Counted from the stretch's first letter, positions 53,824 to 62,973 are shown. The stretch is 64,000 nt of DNA from Arthrobacter endolithicus (GCF_026627425.1 NZ_JAPNLH010000004.1:1-64000); one strand, 5' to 3'. Program-made: numbers and translations. The notes: generated from the letters alone by a model not told the origin.

Positions 53824-54984
53824 GTGTTCTATTGGATAATGAAGCGGATCTTCATAGGTCCCGTCCTGAAGCTGCTGTTCCGTCCCTGGATCAAGGGGCT
53901 GGACAACATTCCGGCGGACGGGGCAGCCGTTTTGGCGAGCAACCATTTGTCCTTTTCGGACTCCATTTTCATGCCGTTGATGGTTCCGCGGCCCGTCGTC
54001 TTCCTGGCAAAATCCGAGTACTTCACGGGCAAAGGCATCAAGGGAAAGCTCACGGCCAGCTTCTTTCGGCTGACCAACCAGCTGCCGATGGATCGTTCCG
54101 GCGGTGCGGCCTCGGCGAATTCCTTGGAGTCCGGCCGGCAGATTCTTCGCAATGGCGGACTGCTGGGGATCTATCCGGAAGGAACGCGCAGCCCGGACGG
54201 GAAGCTCTACCGCGGTAAGGTCGGCGTTGCCAAACTGGTGCTCAGTGCGGGTGTCCCGGTAATTCCGGTGGCCATGATCGGTACGGACAAGGTGCAGCCG
54301 ATTGGCCGCAGAATCCCGAACATCCGGCGGATCGGCGTGATTTTTGGCGAACCGTTGGACTTTAGCCGGTATCAGGGACTGGGGAACGACAGGTTCGTGC
54401 AGCGTTCGGTGACGGACGAAATAATGTATGAGCTCATGCGCCTGTCCGGCCAGGAATATGTGGACGCCTACGCCAGCACCGTCAAGGAGAAGCTGGCCGC
54501 TAAAAAAGCCGGCAAAGAAGCGGCGAATCCGAACGCGGCTGCGGCCGTCCGGCTGGCAGCGGCAGGACATGCCGTCAAACCGGGAGCAGTAACCGTAATC
54601 GGTGGAGCCGCCTCCGCTGCGGCATCCGGGGCAGTATTCGAAGCGGAAGCCGGGCCCGGTTCCCTGCGGGGAACGTCAGCCGCAGGCAGATTGCATTCCG
54701 GGGACAGGCCCGAGGTGGCAGTTAGTGTGCCGCCAGAGGTAGCAGAGGCGATCCTTCGCCCCGAAGGTCACCACTGGGACGCCGACACCGCCGACACCGA
54801 TACCGACACCGTTGAGGGCGCCGCCGCTGAGGGCGCCGCCGAGGCCGCGGGCCCTGACAGCAACACGGGGGAGAGTTCCACCAGCACAGGAGCTGCCAGA
54901 GGAATACCCGGTCCCGCTGCCTCGCAGGCGCCGGAAAGGGGCTCGGGGGAACCCGCCATTGGCGGGGGAAGTGCTCAACTGTAG
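53824..54984 (+). CDS. plsC: 1-acylglycerol-3-phosphate acyltransferase (PlsC) with long low-complexity tail
   Basis: A 386-residue PlsC-type acyltransferase, which makes phosphatidic acid. The catalytic NHX4D motif is NHLSFSD, and EGTRSPDG is the second motif, followed by KVGVAKLVL and VIPVAMIGT. The catalytic part ends near residue 225. The remaining 160 residues are alanine-, glycine- and acid-rich (ADTADTDTDT, EGAAAEGAAEAAG) without a recognised fold. The GTG at 53824 with an AGAAGGG Shine-Dalgarno is preferred over a GTG at 53797. The tail is unusual for the family and may be disordered. Confidence 0.92.
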   Translation: MFYWIMKRIFIGPVLKLLFRPWIKGLDNIPADGAAVLASNHLSFSDSIFMPLMVPRPVVFLAKSEYFTGKGIKGKLTASFFRLTNQLPMDRSGGAASANSLESGRQILRNGGLLGIYPEGTRSPDGKLYRGKVGVAKLVLSAGVPVIPVAMIGTDKVQPIGRRIPNIRRIGVIFGEPLDFSRYQGLGNDRFVQRSVTDEIMYELMRLSGQEYVDAYASTVKEKLAAKKAGKEAANPNAAAAVRLAAAGHAVKPGAVTVIGGAASAAASGAVFEAEAGPGSLRGTSAAGRLHSGDRPEVAVSVPPEVAEAILRPEGHHWDADTADTDTDTVEGAAAEGAAEAAGPDSNTGESSTSTGAARGIPGPAASQAPERGSGEPAIGGGSAQL

Positions 54985-55093
54985 CCAATCACTGCCTGGG
55001 CTTCGTCCCCTGCTGACTTCGCTTTATGACGGCGGCAGACCCGTCATGACCGCGGCCACAGCTGGAGGCGGCAAAAGCAACTACGCTTAAGCC

Positions 55094-56524
55094 GTGACTG
55101 ATCTTTCAACACCTGCTCCCATCCTTCCTCCAGACTTCGCCGCCGCTCCTGGCGCTGCGCCTGCAGCCGGCGCTGCCACCGGAGGCGCCGCCGCCTATCC
55201 CGGTCTGGACGAGTGGCGGAGACTGCCGATTGCGCAGCAGCCGTCGTGGTCGGATCCATCCGTCTACGAGGCCTCGGTCAAGGAACTGTCGATGCTGCCG
55301 CCACTGGTGTTTGCCGGTGAAGTGGATGACCTGCGTGATCGTTTGGCCCTGGCCGCCCAGGGGAAGGCCTTTCTGCTGCAGGGAGGAGACTGCGCGGAAA
55401 CGTTCGCCGGCGCCACGGCGGACAAAATCAGTGCTCGGGTAAAGACGATTCTGCAAATGGCCGTGGTGCTTACCTACGGCGCTTCCATGCCGGTCATCAA
55501 AATGGGCCGGATGGCGGGCCAGTTCGCCAAACCGCGTTCCTCCAACGATGAAACGCGCGACGGCGTGACCCTCCCGGCCTTCCGCGGAGACATTGTCAAT
55601 GGTTTCGAATTCACCCCTCAGTCACGTGCTCACGATGCCGCCAGAATGCTCAAGGCGTACCACACCTCCGCTTCCACGCTGAACCTCATCCGTGCCTTCA
55701 CGCAGGGCGGCTTCGCCGACCTGCGTCTGGTGCACCAGTGGAACCGTGGCTTCACGCAAAATCCCGCCCATGCGCGCTATGAATCCCTGGCCAAGGACAT
55801 CGACCGCGCCATCAAGTTCATGGCCTCCTGCGGAGCGGACTTCGAAGCGCTCAAACGCGTCGAGTTCTTCGCCAGCCATGAGGCGCTGCTGCTGGATTAT
55901 GAACGGGCGCTGACGCGCATCGACTCGCGCACCGGCCTGCCGTACGATACCTCGGGGCACTTTCTGTGGATCGGTGAGCGCACCCGCGAGTTGGATCAGG
56001 CCCACGTCGACTTCCTCTCCCGCGTCCGCAATCCGATCGGCGTCAAACTGGGCCCGGGCACCACGGGAGAGGACGCATTACGGTTGATCGATAAGCTCGA
56101 TCCGGACCGGGAACCGGGTCGGCTGACCTTCATTACGCGGATGGGTGCACGGAATATCCGCGAAAAGCTGCCACAGCTGGTCCGGAAAGTCACGGATTCC
56201 GGGGCCCAGGTCCTCTGGGTCACCGATCCCATGCACGGCAACACCGTCACGTCGCCCAACGGGTATAAGACCCGCAACTTCGATGATGTCATCGACGAAG
56301 TCAGGGGCTTCTTCGAGGTGCACAAGTCACTCGGAACATTCCCCGGAGGTTTGCACGTGGAGATGACGGGCGACGACGTCGCAGAATGTTTGGGCGGTGC
56401 CGATCCGATCGACCAGGAAGCCTTCCTGGAAGGTTATGAATCGGTCTGCGACCCGCGGCTAAATCATAAGCAGTCCCTGGAAATGGCGTTTTTGGTGGCC
56501 GGAGCCCTGTCCAACCGGTCCTAA
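55094..56524 (+). CDS. aroG: 3-deoxy-7-phosphoheptulonate synthase, class II
   Basis: A 476-residue class II (plant-like) DAHP synthase, the first step of the shikimate pathway. Typical stretches are LPPLVFAGEVDDLRDRLA, FLLQGGDCAETFAG, SSNDETRDGVTLPAFRGDIVN, RVRNPIGVKLGPGT and WVTDPMHGNTVTSPNGYKTRNFDD. The GTG at 55094 is preceded by TACGCT and six bases, so a leaderless message is possible. It lies tail to tail with the pknL-like kinase, as in the Rv2175c-Rv2178c region of M. tuberculosis. Confidence 0.97.
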   Translation: MTDLSTPAPILPPDFAAAPGAAPAAGAATGGAAAYPGLDEWRRLPIAQQPSWSDPSVYEASVKELSMLPPLVFAGEVDDLRDRLALAAQGKAFLLQGGDCAETFAGATADKISARVKTILQMAVVLTYGASMPVIKMGRMAGQFAKPRSSNDETRDGVTLPAFRGDIVNGFEFTPQSRAHDAARMLKAYHTSASTLNLIRAFTQGGFADLRLVHQWNRGFTQNPAHARYESLAKDIDRAIKFMASCGADFEALKRVEFFASHEALLLDYERALTRIDSRTGLPYDTSGHFLWIGERTRELDQAHVDFLSRVRNPIGVKLGPGTTGEDALRLIDKLDPDREPGRLTFITRMGARNIREKLPQLVRKVTDSGAQVLWVTDPMHGNTVTSPNGYKTRNFDDVIDEVRGFFEVHKSLGTFPGGLHVEMTGDDVAECLGGADPIDQEAFLEGYESVCDPRLNHKQSLEMAFLVAGALSNRS

Positions 56525-56529
56525 ATCCC

Positions 56530-56570
56530 GCAGGGGTCCGAAGGTGCGGGCGGATCCCTGCCCGTCCTTT
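56530..56570. terminator. Bidirectional terminator between aroG and the kinase gene
   Basis: GCAGGGGTCCG (56530-56540) pairs with CGGATCCCTGC (56551-56561), 11 bp with one G-U pair, followed by CCGTCCTTT. It lies between two converging genes. Confidence 0.7.
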
Positions 56571-56581
56571 AGCTGGCCGGG

Positions 56582-58675
56582 TCAGACTACCGTCAGGCTA
56601 ATGACCGACCCTTCAGCAACGTCCTTGTTGACCGGGTTCTGGTCACGCACGGTGCCGAAAAACCCGCCCAATATGTTATTGACTTTGACCTGAAAACCGA
56701 GTTGCCGGAGCTCCTGGACCGCTTTGTCGACCTGCTTACCGATGAAGCTGGGGACTGTGACCAGCTTGGGGCCCTTCGACATGGTCAGCGTAACCGCAGA
56801 ACCCCGGGACAGCGTCCCGCCCGCCGGATCTTGGGAGACGACGGAACCTGCAGGAACCTCTTTGTCGAAGACCGTGTCCGGAGCGAGTTGCGGGACGAGC
56901 CCAAGATCTGTCAGAGCCTTGCGCGCAGCGTCCTTATCCTCGCCGACGACGTTGGGCACCGGGATAGGCATCGGGCCCTTGGAGACGACAAGGTTCACCT
57001 GCGTGGCCCCACGCTGCTGCGTGTCCGGGGCCGGGCTCTGACTCAGAACAACGCCGTCGGCCTTTTCTTCGTCGTATTCTTCGGTGACGCTACCGAGGGC
57101 GAGCTTGGCGTTATGCAGAGCCGTCTTCGCTGCCTCCAGGGTACCGCCGGCCAGCGCCGGAACCCGGTACAGGACAGGTCCCATGGAAACCAGCAATGTC
57201 ACCGGGAGAAACCGACGTCGCTGCGTCCCGGGCCCTGGGTCGCTCGTCACCACCAGGCCCTGTTGCACGGTCTCGTCATGGATATCCTTGCTGATGGAGC
57301 CGAAGCCCTGTTCCTGAAGCAGGGCCTGTGCTTGTGCCACGGTCTTGTCCTGCACGTTCGGGATGGCCGAAAGGGCGCCTGGACCGATCCCGAAAAACCA
57401 GCCTGCACCCCCGCCGAGCAGCGCCAGCACCAGCACCACAATCAGCCAGATTAGAGCGCGGCGGCGGGGCCGGCCGCGGCGCAGGGTCTGCAGCGGATGT
57501 TCGGCCGCTTTGATCCGGGCGTTCTCCGCGTTGCGGGCTTCGCGTTTGGCCTCGCGCCGGCTGGGTCGCAGAACCGGGACTGGTTCTTCCGGTGGGGAGA
57601 GCTGCCCGGAGTATGCCTGCCGGGCCGCCGGGAAAATCCCCGCCGGCAGTGCGGTCGTGTGCTGCGCGCGGGCCATCATTCTGGTCTGCTGCGCGCTGTT
57701 TTCTGGTCTCAAAGAGTTGCCGATCACCTCGGTCTGCTGAGCCTGGGTATGGATCGGGTCCGTCGCCAAGTGTGCGACCTCGGTGCCGCCGTCCGCGGCG
57801 CGTCCCGAGGGCGCCCGGAAGTCCAATTCTGCGTCGCTGAGCGTGACGCGGATATGGCGCAGGTCTTCCAGCAGGGCAAAGCCATCTGCGGGCCTGGCCT
57901 CCGGATCCTTCTCGGTGCAGCAGCGGACCAGCTCATCGAGGTCTTCGGAAAGCCCTGGCAGCTCGGTCGAAGGGGCGGGGACCGGTGTCGTCAGATGTTG
58001 CATGGCCACTCGGACCGGGAGTTCGCCGCGGAACGGCTGATGCCCGGTCAGCAGCTCGAAGAGCATGATGCCGATGGAATAAATGTCGCTGCGGGCGTCC
58101 GCTTTAGCTCCGTCCACCAGTTCTGGTGAGAGGTAACCGACGGTCCCGATCAGCATTCCCGTGTTCGTCGTCGTCGTTACGGCGCGGGCCAGGCCGAAGT
58201 CACCAACCTTGATCCGGCCGTCATCGGCAATGAGAACGTTTTCCGGCTTAACGTCCCGATGGACAAGGCCGGCGGCGTGGGCGGCACCAAGGCCCTCGAC
58301 GACGGCGTCCAGATAGGCCAGTGCGAGCCGTGGCGGGAGCGCTCCGCGCTCGTTCAGCACGTCCCGCAAGGTGTGGCCGGGGATGTACTCCATTACCAGA
58401 TACGCCAGGGGCCCATCGTTGCCGGTGTCAAACATTCCGACGACATGCGGATGCGACAGACGCGCTGCTGCCTTAGCCTCCCGGCCCAGCCGATCGAGAA
58501 AACTATTGTCCGTGGCCAGATGCGGGTGCAGGACCTTAAGAGCGACGTTGCGGTCCAGACGCAGATCCGTGGCGAGGTAGACGGTGGACATCCCGCCGCG
58601 CGCCACCTTCGACAGAACGAGGTAGCGCTGCCCGACCGTTGTCCCTACCAGAAGGTCTACCGAGAGTTCTTGCAC
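56582..58675 (-). CDS. pknL: PASTA-domain Ser/Thr protein kinase (PknL position)
   Basis: A 697-residue transmembrane kinase. The N-terminal Hanks-type kinase domain (about 15-285) has VALKVLHPH, HRDVKPENVL, GDFGLA and GTVGYLSPE. A linker leads to one transmembrane helix (about 403-428, LIWLIVVLVLALLGGGAGWFF). Four PASTA domains follow to the C-terminus, beginning IPNVQDK, VPALAGG, VPNVVGE and VPSFIGK. PASTA domains sense muropeptides or lipid II. The GTG at 58675 sits six bases below TACGAT, so it may be leaderless. M. tuberculosis PknL lacks PASTA domains, but the corynebacterial one has them. The neighbour at 60415 matches the known PknL substrate Rv2175c. Confidence 0.93.
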   Translation of the reverse strand: MQELSVDLLVGTTVGQRYLVLSKVARGGMSTVYLATDLRLDRNVALKVLHPHLATDNSFLDRLGREAKAAARLSHPHVVGMFDTGNDGPLAYLVMEYIPGHTLRDVLNERGALPPRLALAYLDAVVEGLGAAHAAGLVHRDVKPENVLIADDGRIKVGDFGLARAVTTTTNTGMLIGTVGYLSPELVDGAKADARSDIYSIGIMLFELLTGHQPFRGELPVRVAMQHLTTPVPAPSTELPGLSEDLDELVRCCTEKDPEARPADGFALLEDLRHIRVTLSDAELDFRAPSGRAADGGTEVAHLATDPIHTQAQQTEVIGNSLRPENSAQQTRMMARAQHTTALPAGIFPAARQAYSGQLSPPEEPVPVLRPSRREAKREARNAENARIKAAEHPLQTLRRGRPRRRALIWLIVVLVLALLGGGAGWFFGIGPGALSAIPNVQDKTVAQAQALLQEQGFGSISKDIHDETVQQGLVVTSDPGPGTQRRRFLPVTLLVSMGPVLYRVPALAGGTLEAAKTALHNAKLALGSVTEEYDEEKADGVVLSQSPAPDTQQRGATQVNLVVSKGPMPIPVPNVVGEDKDAARKALTDLGLVPQLAPDTVFDKEVPAGSVVSQDPAGGTLSRGSAVTLTMSKGPKLVTVPSFIGKQVDKAVQELRQLGFQVKVNNILGGFFGTVRDQNPVNKDVAEGSVISLTVV

Positions 58676-58771
58676 CCTTCAATCGTAGGCGCTCAAAAGA
58701 GCAGGGCCGCGAACAACACTCGTTCCGGCCCTGCTCGTTTAATGGCGGCAGCATCCGGCCGATGTCCGGTG

Positions 58772-60130
58772 CTAGCCGAAAGTCAGCGCGTTTTTCTTCA
58801 CCGAAGCGACGTAATTAGCCGTGTCAGGGTACATCCCGTAGAGCGAGACCGAGTACTGGCCCTGGTAGTAGCCCGCGATCGCGTTGTCGAGCGAATCGCT
58901 GGTAGAGACCAAGGCGCGGATAATTGCTATCCCGGCCGTGACGTTGTCCTGCGGGTCGAGGAGGTTCAGATGCCGTCCGACGAGCTCCGAGGCCCATTCG
59001 CCGGCCTGCGGGATGACCTGCATGGTGCCGATCGCGTTTGCGGGGGATACGGACCGGTGATTGAACCCGGATTCCTGCAGGGCAAAGGCCAAGGCCAGCG
59101 AGGGCGTCACGCCCATCCGGGCGGCGGTCGTGGCGACAAGGTCCTTTATCTCGTTCCGCGTGGGAACGGGCGCGGACAGCAAGGCGGCCTTGTTGACGTT
59201 GGCCTGCGATACCACAGCTTCAGGATACGTGTAATGCAGGAATGTACTGGGAACCAGCTGCGTCGGTGCTTCGCTGGACGCCACCGAAAGGGACCCGGGC
59301 AAGGTGAGGCGTTGGCCCGGATGGATGACACTGTTCGCCGTGATGGCGTTGGCCGATGCCAGAGCCTGCACGCTGACATTGTTGGCCGCCGCGATGGCGG
59401 ACAAGGTGTCTCCGGCCTTGATGACGTAACCAGTTGTTGCGGCGGCTGGCTGCGTAGGTCCCTGCGTTGCCGCTGCTGACGCGGCGGCCGTGGAGCCGCC
59501 ATTCGTCAGTTTGATCGACTGGCCCGGGCGGATGATCGAAGCCGGCGAGAGGTTATTGACAGTCAACACTTCATTGATCGACAAGGAATGAGCGGCAGCA
59601 ATGGCGCTAATCGTGTCTCCGGCCTGCACGGTGTATTCGGCGGCGGCAGACGGTGCAGGCGCTGCAGGGGCAGCCACAGAGCTACCGGAATCCGTCAGGC
59701 GCAGTGTTTGTCCCGGATGGATCAACGATGCCGCGCCCAGATTGTTCACATCCAGGACTTGCCGAACGTCGAGACCGAAGCGTCCCGCAATGGCACTGAC
59801 CGTGTCCCCGGTCAGCACCGTGTACTCGGTCGGCGCTGCGGCCTTAGTGGGGACAAAGCTGGCCGGGATCGCGGTGGCGGCATAGCCGGCCGGCATATGC
59901 GCATAGTTGGCAGTGCTCATGCCGGCTGAGATGCCGGCAAACTGCCCGGCAAGGGAAAACGAGCCGGAGATGCTCTTCGCCGGGACCGAGACAGGCTGTG
60001 CGGCGGTTGCCGGCAGGGCCAAGGCCAGAGACGAGAGCATGACTACAGGAAGCGCGGCAGTGGACACTACAGCTAGCTGCCTGGCTGATTTTCGGCCAGG
60101 TCGTGGCGCGAATGCGGGAGTCATGGACAT
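58772..60130 (-). CDS. Secreted LysM lytic transglycosylase
   Basis: A 452-residue exported cell-wall enzyme. A signal peptide (about residues 17-44, ending PATAAQ) is followed by three LysM domains (about 102-146, 165-208 and 235-277, each with GDT(V/I/L)SAIA and HPGQ or RPGQ). A C-terminal SLT-type lysozyme-fold domain (about 325-445) has the likely catalytic E353 in LQESGFN, then AIGTMQVIP and IAGYYQGQ. It should bind and cleave peptidoglycan. The ATG at 60130 has a GAGGAA Shine-Dalgarno. It sits directly upstream of the PASTA kinase on the same strand, which links wall hydrolysis and wall sensing. Confidence 0.93.
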   Translation of the reverse strand: MSMTPAFAPRPGRKSARQLAVVSTAALPVVMLSSLALALPATAAQPVSVPAKSISGSFSLAGQFAGISAGMSTANYAHMPAGYAATAIPASFVPTKAAAPTEYTVLTGDTVSAIAGRFGLDVRQVLDVNNLGAASLIHPGQTLRLTDSGSSVAAPAAPAPSAAAEYTVQAGDTISAIAAAHSLSINEVLTVNNLSPASIIRPGQSIKLTNGGSTAAASAAATQGPTQPAAATTGYVIKAGDTLSAIAAANNVSVQALASANAITANSVIHPGQRLTLPGSLSVASSEAPTQLVPSTFLHYTYPEAVVSQANVNKAALLSAPVPTRNEIKDLVATTAARMGVTPSLALAFALQESGFNHRSVSPANAIGTMQVIPQAGEWASELVGRHLNLLDPQDNVTAGIAIIRALVSTSDSLDNAIAGYYQGQYSVSLYGMYPDTANYVASVKKNALTFG

Positions 60131-60180
60131 AATTCCTCAACGTTGATGGTGTGATGTCGGTGTTACCTGTGATGCCGTTG

Positions 60181-60256
60181 CTAGTCATGATGCAGGAAAC
60201 ACTGGAAGAAGCCCATGTTGTTCTTGTTGCATAAGTGACTAGTGTGAATTTACACG
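60181..60256. promoter_or_regulatory. Inverted repeats upstream of the LysM gene
   Basis: CTAGTCA...TGCA (60181-60194) is repeated in inverse as TGCATAAGTGACTAG (60228-60242), and GTGTGAATTTACAC (60243-60256) is a near-perfect 14-bp palindrome. They lie in the divergent gap between the LysM and Rv2175c-like genes and are candidate regulator sites. Confidence 0.4.
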
Positions 60257-60414
60257 AGAATCTCCATAGCACAACCATTTGAAAAATCCTGCCAGCAGGC
60301 TTGCCTGGAGTGTCGTAAAATGTTAGTGACGCTGTAGTGCTGGCGACACTGACAATCGCTGTGTGTCAGGGCCGCGAGTAGGACGGCGGCCATGACGTGT
60401 GGCAGGCTTGTCGC

Positions 60415-60768
60415 GTGAACAATGTGGAGAGTCTCGTCAGTGAATGGTTGCCCTTACCCGATGTCAGCGAGCTTCTCGGTGTTTCCGTCACCAAGGTTCA
60501 CAGCCTTCTGGAAGGGCGCGCGCTGCTAGCCCTACGGATAGGCGAGCGCAAAATACGCTCTGTGCCTGCAGCGTTTTTTATGGACGGGAAGATTCTGGAC
60601 AGCCTCAAGGGAACTCTCGTGGTCCTTGGCGATGCGGCATTCAGCGATGAGGAAGCAATCGCCTGGTTGTTCACCGAAGATGACTCCCTGCCTGGCCGCC
60701 CAGTGGACGCCCTGCGTGAGGGTCGCAAGACAGAAATCCGCCGCCGCGCCCAGGCCCTGGGCTGGTAG
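60415..60768 (+). CDS. Rv2175c-like DNA-binding protein
   Basis: A 117-residue protein with an N-terminal winged-helix-like domain (SEWLPLPDVSELLGVSVTKVHSLLEGRALLALR) and the C-terminal part KGTLVVLGDAAFSDEEAIAWLF, followed by PVDALREGRKTEIRRRAQALGW. This matches the Rv2175c family, whose M. tuberculosis member is phosphorylated by PknL and then loses DNA binding. The GTG at 60415 is favoured; the frame is open to 60397. It lies two genes from the kinase, so a kinase-substrate pair is likely conserved here. Confidence 0.9.
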   Translation: MNNVESLVSEWLPLPDVSELLGVSVTKVHSLLEGRALLALRIGERKIRSVPAAFFMDGKILDSLKGTLVVLGDAAFSDEEAIAWLFTEDDSLPGRPVDALREGRKTEIRRRAQALGW

Positions 60769-60817
60769 CCGGAACCTTTGCTGGCTGCACTCTGTGGTAG
60801 CACGGCAGGCAGGTAGT

Positions 60818-60833
60818 CCGGCCTGTTGGCCGG
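60818..60833. terminator. Small hairpin between converging genes
   Basis: CCGGCC-TGTT-GGCCGG lies between the stops of the Rv2175c-like gene and the prenyl synthase gene. It is short and lacks a U-tract, so it is only a possible terminator. Confidence 0.35.
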
Positions 60834-60844
60834 CCTCCGCCGGA

Positions 60845-61978
60845 TTAGGACTTTCTGCGAACGGCGGCAGTGGCCAACGCACGCAGTGACGCCGCGGCCC
60901 CGAGTGGAATTTCCAAGGAGTCCAGGGCTGCGAAGGCCGTTGCGCTGTAGTCCTCGATAAGGGTTTCGGCTGCCGCCAAGGATCCGGAATCAACTATGAT
61001 CGCCCGGATACGCTCAATCTCTGCATTCCCAAGTTCCTGACTGCCCAGCCGCTCATCAACGAACCGTGCTTCCGGTTCGCCGGCGGCCGCCAGCGTGAGC
61101 CCTACGAGGACCGTGCGCTTTCCCTCTCGCAGATCGTCGCCGGCGGGCTTTCCGGTGGTGGCAGGGTCGCCGAAAACCCCAAGTAGGTCATCACGCAACT
61201 GGAAAGCCTCACCCAGTGGCAAAGCGAACTCCGAATAGCCGGTCAGCAATTCTTCCTCGGCTCCGGCCAGAGCGCCGCCAAGTACAAGAGGATGCTCGGT
61301 CGAATACTTGGCACTCTTGTAGCGGATGATGGCCTGCGCCCGCTGCACGGCTGTTTCGGCCGGTCGGGCCGGCCCGGAGACTTCCTCGAGAATGTCTAGA
61401 TACTGCCCGGCCATGACCTCCGTCCGCATGAGATCGAACACCTTGCGCGCCCTGGCGCCCGCCGCCGTCGGCTGCACTATCGCGGCGAAGGCCTCTTCGC
61501 TGAAGGACAAACAGAGGTCACCGGTCAGGATGGCTGCCGCTTGACCGAACCGCTCGGCGTCCAAGGACCAGCGATTCGCCGCATGCAGCAGGCTGAACCG
61601 TCGGTGCACACTGGGACCGCCGCGCCGAATGTCCGACCGGTCAATGATGTCATCGTGGATGAGCGCCGCCGCTTGGAAGAGTTCCAGTGCGACGCCCGCG
61701 GCGATGATTTCTGAGCTTTCCTCCCCGCCGCCGGCACCGCGCCAGCCCCAGTAGCACATGAGGGCACGCAGGCGCTTCCCCCCGGTCACCAGTGTGCGGA
61801 TGGAATCCAGCAGCACCAGAGTGTCCGGGGAGATGGCCGTGAGCATCTCACGTTTTGAATCAAGGAAGACGGCCAGCTCACGGGCAACGCTGGCAATGAA
61901 CACATCCTGCTCTGTGCGGACGTTAGCCGTCCCTGGGTTCACCGGAAGCTCGTCGCCGCGGCTGCTGTTCGCGCTCAC
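60845..61978 (-). CDS. idsA: Polyprenyl (geranylgeranyl-type) diphosphate synthase
   Basis: A 377-residue trans-prenyl diphosphate synthase. The first aspartate-rich motif is IHDDIIDRSDIRRGGPS and the second is LRDDLLGVFGDPATTGKPAGDDL. GGKRLRALMCYW is the substrate-binding region. The region before the first motif (ALELFQAAALIHDD) has bulky residues compatible with a chain length of C15-C20, but I would not fix the product. It probably feeds menaquinone or carotenoid synthesis. The GTG at 61978 overlaps the lipoprotein stop (GTGA). The position matches idsA2 near pknL in mycobacteria. Confidence 0.92.
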   Translation of the reverse strand: MSANSSRGDELPVNPGTANVRTEQDVFIASVARELAVFLDSKREMLTAISPDTLVLLDSIRTLVTGGKRLRALMCYWGWRGAGGGEESSEIIAAGVALELFQAAALIHDDIIDRSDIRRGGPSVHRRFSLLHAANRWSLDAERFGQAAAILTGDLCLSFSEEAFAAIVQPTAAGARARKVFDLMRTEVMAGQYLDILEEVSGPARPAETAVQRAQAIIRYKSAKYSTEHPLVLGGALAGAEEELLTGYSEFALPLGEAFQLRDDLLGVFGDPATTGKPAGDDLREGKRTVLVGLTLAAAGEPEARFVDERLGSQELGNAEIERIRAIIVDSGSLAAAETLIEDYSATAFAALDSLEIPLGAAASLRALATAAVRRKS

Positions 61979-62619
61979 TTGAGGGAAGCCGGAAGGACAT
62001 TGGCGCTCACCGTGAAGGTGACGCCGGATTCGGACGGGACGACCGAAACCTGCGCGGTTTCGGTCCCGTTGGCGCGGCTGAAATCCTTGGCGGCGACCGA
62101 GCCAACTGCGTCTCCTGGGAGGGGGGTGAAACCCTGGTCCTGAAACGCCTTGGTGTAGTAGGCCAGGACATCGGTACTGGTCGCGCTGATGGCAGCGGTG
62201 ACAGAGGCCGTTGCGGGCGTCTTGGTTCTATCGAAACTCGACGCTTTCACCTTGGCGCCGGGCATGACGGGGAGCAAGGTGGCAGGAAAGTTCGCAACAA
62301 GCGCGCCGACGGTCGCAGTGGTGCCCGCCGTAGGGCTGGCTGATGACGACGGCGACGGCGACGTTGTACCAGTTGAAGTGCTGGATGCTGTTGATCCCGC
62401 CGATGGCTGAGATCCAGAGGCTTCGGTCACGCTGCTTGGCGCCGCGCTGGTAGTTCCTCCGGAGCCGTCAGCGGATGTGCAACCGGTCAGGAAAAGTGCC
62501 GCGGCTAGAACAGCAGTGACGACGACAGCGGCACGGTCTCCATGCGTCCGCATGCCGATAGGTCGGACTGACAGGAGGCCTCCCCGAGGTCGATTCGGGC
62601 TTACAGGTCCGTTCAACAT
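61975..62619 (-). CDS. Putative lipoprotein, unknown function
   Basis: A 214-residue protein with a hydrophobic segment and lipobox LFLTGC (VVVTAVLAAALFLTGC), then a serine/threonine-rich linker and a folded C-terminal domain of about 110 residues (VTAAISATSTDVLAYYTKAF). The ATG at 62619 has an AAGGAAG Shine-Dalgarno but leaves 36 residues before the signal; ATG 62553 (MRTHGD) gives a more typical lipoprotein signal but no Shine-Dalgarno. It overlaps the prenyl synthase start, so the two are co-transcribed. The role is unknown. Confidence 0.78.
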   Translation of the reverse strand: MLNGPVSPNRPRGGLLSVRPIGMRTHGDRAAVVVTAVLAAALFLTGCTSADGSGGTTSAAPSSVTEASGSQPSAGSTASSTSTGTTSPSPSSSASPTAGTTATVGALVANFPATLLPVMPGAKVKASSFDRTKTPATASVTAAISATSTDVLAYYTKAFQDQGFTPLPGDAVGSVAAKDFSRANGTETAQVSVVPSESGVTFTVSANVLPASLK

Positions 62620-62973
62620 CACTGGCTTCCTTACATGCGGCGGTCTCCAAGAGGTCGTTCCAGTTTAGCGGGGGCGTGGCGCGGCGCAGTCCAGGAGGAT
62701 CCGGGCGGTCCGGGAGGGGTTGCGGGCATTTCTGCGCCAAGCTTGCGACTACCGAAAGTTTTTCCTAAGTTCCTTTCCACAGGGGCCTGTTTTGGGGTCT
62801 TTTTGTCCTGATGATGTCAGTGCCTGCTCGTAGCCTTGTAGTAGTTGGAGATCAGCGGGATTTCCCGGTTTTTGCCGGTGCAGGTTGCCGGTACGGGTTG
62901 TTGGTGCAGGTTGCCGGTACGGGTTGCCGGGTTTGGGTTGCTGGGTTTGTGGGTTGAGAGGTGGTGGGCGGGC
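62620..62973. other. Intergenic region with a 26-bp tandem repeat
   Basis: About 350 bases between the lipoprotein and the DUF222 gene. At 62877-62900 and 62903-62926 a 24-base sequence is repeated exactly with a 26-bp period, followed by degenerate GGGTTG units up to 62955. Otherwise I see only the presumed divergent promoters and no gene. Confidence 0.6.

Noticed and set aside
60243-60256. A CRP/GlxR site at GTGTGAATTTACAC
   Set aside because: The half-sites are spaced too closely for the TGTGA-N6-TCACA consensus.
60131-60414. A c-di-AMP (ydaO-type) riboswitch ahead of the LysM hydrolase
   Set aside because: Such elements often precede wall hydrolases in actinobacteria, but the conserved GGGGAA-type core was not found on the minus strand here.
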